From: Littorina saxatilis
Taxonomy: Eukaryota > Mollusca > Gastropoda > Littorinimorpha > Littorinidae
Direction: 5' to 3'
DNA length: 64,000 nt
Assembly (NCBI RefSeq): GCF_037325665.1
Contig: NC_090248.1
Span: forward strand, 26,170,878-26,234,877
The position numbers and the translations under genes are program-made. Positions 51,328-64,000 of the stretch are shown here, in pieces. The notes under the pieces are model-generated. The model saw nothing but the letters and a program-made list of their open reading frames with translations, was not told the DNA's origin and did no database searches. Every line of letters begins with the position of its first letter. Position 1 is the stretch's first letter.

Positions 51328-51887
51328 TATATATATATATATGCCTTTTCTTGATTTTTATTAAAGATTTTTTTTCTCTCTACACAATATTATAGAGCTG
51401 TCAGAGAGAAATCGTGTCAAAGAAAAAACATATGGTAGCAATAGACTGTCTGAAGTGTAGTGAGAAAAAAACAACCTCAGGTACTGAAGGTTATGTTTGT
51501 ACTATAAAGGATTGGGCCCATACAAACTAACGCGACAACTACTTGAACTAGTGCGTAAACCCATGCAAGTTCACAAATCTGCAACAGAATTTAAAGTCTT
51601 GTTGCACAGCAGTGACTAATCCATTCCCACCCCACCAAAGAATAAGCCAGAAATGTTACCATTGCTTGTCTTACAAAAAATGAAGGATTGCCGTGAGAAC
51701 AACAGAATCTGAGCCTGCAAGACCAAAAAGTGAAAACAATACTTTCAAGCAGACCAAAGTGAAACCCCCCTTACACACACATTCTCTTTCTCTCTCTCAC
51801 ACACACATACCCACACAATCTCTCTCTCACATACACACACAATCTCTCTCACACACACATGCCCACACGCACACAAGATCTCCAATC

Positions 51888-63163
<11,276 letters not shown>

Positions 63164-63502
63164 TCAGATTTTCTAGCAGCCGACGCTTTTCCCAGCTCTG
63201 AAATAGCAACAGTTCAGTCAGTCAACACTAAAAAAAACCCAATAATGTTGATGCACGATGAAACTGGGCATCAAAATATAACGTTCATGCCTTCAATCCA
63301 ACGATCTTCCACAAAAACTCTCAACTGCATGCACGTGTAAACAGAGTTTCTGTTTGTTTGGTTACCTTATTTTTCAGTTCTACTTCCGCTTCCGTCGGCG
63401 TCCGCATGCGCAAATCAAATTATTCGCCATGTGAATTTTGTTAAACGAACATACCTAGTCTGCAGTCAAGAAAAAGAGTAAATAAACAGCAAAAACTACA
63501 AC
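63164..63502. promoter_or_regulatory. Candidate bidirectional promoter between SLC35A-type transporter and CHCHD4
   Basis: 339 bp separate two divergent start codons. An ETS-like acttccg lies at 63382-63388 with a second cttccg next to it, and an NRF1-like gcatgcgca at 63404-63412; both classes are typical of housekeeping and mitochondrial-gene promoters. No TATA box is evident. Promoter function is inferred. Confidence 0.5.
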
Positions 63503-63524
63503 ATGTCATATTGCAGAAAAGAAG
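63503..63524 (+). CDS. CHCHD4: CHCHD4 (MIA40) first coding exon, rest of gene outside window
   Basis: The 22-nt exon reads MSYCRKE plus one base (G), followed at once by donor gtgaga. Human CHCHD4 begins MSYCRQEG and is likewise split after the first base of the Gly codon (family knowledge, from memory). The protein is the oxidoreductase receptor of the mitochondrial intermembrane-space disulfide relay; the CPC active site and twin CX9C motifs would lie in later exons beyond 64000. The call rests on seven residues plus an exact splice position, so it is good but short evidence. Confidence 0.75.
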
Positions 63525-64000
63525 GTGAGACGTTTATCTTTACTTCACAACAACTATTATCCCAATGTTATAAGTCACTCTAGCTTATACGGTGGAAAGC
63601 TCTACTCTTGAAGGTAGAAGTTGAGTGTTGAATGATGTAAGTGACCCTGAAATTGGAAGTTAGCAAAAGCTATAGATCTATACACTTCAGTTCGAGATCA
63701 GGTATGTTATCTCCAAGTTGATATGGATTTACTGGTCAACCTGAAGCCAACAGTCACATGCGTAATTAACAACCGCAAACTATATCTTTTGTTCAAAATA
63801 AGGGTGTCTAACAAGTCAGTTTCAACTTGTTAGATTCACAGGCTTTACATTTGGCTTATTATGGCAAAGACAATGGTCAATATATTTTCTTTAGAGAATG
63901 CAGTCGGTTTGTGTAACAAGGGTTCCACTGTTCCAAAAGCCGGCTAGACTGACCTACTCGTCTTGAAAACGGTACCGACCTTGATACCTTGGGAACTGTA
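63525..64000. other. CHCHD4 intron 1 (partial)
   Basis: Begins with donor gtgaga; no further exon recognised before the window ends. Confidence 0.55.

Overview
The window reads as an intron-rich, repeat-rich genome of a marine gastropod, probably a periwinkle-like (littorinid) snail. The reasons are long introns with GT-AG borders, several tRNA-derived SINE families, a mollusc-type 5S rRNA, DIRS retroelements, and a repeat family starting 'acaagtcgcgtaaggcg' that occurs seven times. The species call is inference; the gene calls below come from the sequence.

Three host genes can be supported with confidence. (1) A complete ceramide kinase gene (CERK) lies on the minus strand, 42830 to 17157. 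It has 13 coding exons whose phases all fit and encodes 582 residues with a PH domain, a lipid-kinase catalytic domain and the CERK-specific Cys motif. (2) A complete nucleotide-sugar transporter of the SLC35A2/A3 type lies on the minus strand, 63163 to 51888, with 4 coding exons and 372 residues. (3) The 22-nt first coding exon of CHCHD4/MIA40 (plus strand, 63503-63524) is divergent from the transporter across a 339-bp candidate shared promoter. A fourth, less certain gene is a prokineticin/astakine-like cysteine-rich exon (minus, 8210-8531) whose cysteine pattern is split over two frames. CERK (ER/Golgi lipid phosphorylation), the transporter (Golgi sugar-nucleotide import) and CHCHD4 (mitochondrial intermembrane-space import) share no visible pathway; they are simply neighbours.

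Layout: 1-8200 holds a 3' DIRS fossil, a minisatellite and three 'aagtcgcg' repeats. 8210-17156 holds the prokineticin-like exon, SINEs and CERK 3' flank. 17157-42830 is CERK; its 9.7-kb intron 9 contains a PIF/Harbinger fossil split by a 7-kb DIRS fossil, which itself carries a 5S rRNA copy and a 1.6-kb GGTCCGG minisatellite. 42831-51887 is intergenic with SINEs and MITEs. 51888-63163 is the transporter gene; its 8.9-kb first intron holds an inverted pair of Helitron-like elements and a four-deep nest of transposons, and its third intron holds a 323-bp DIRS derivative. 63164-64000 is the shared promoter and CHCHD4 intron 1. Many insertions can be dated against each other from target-site duplications and empty sites inside other repeats.
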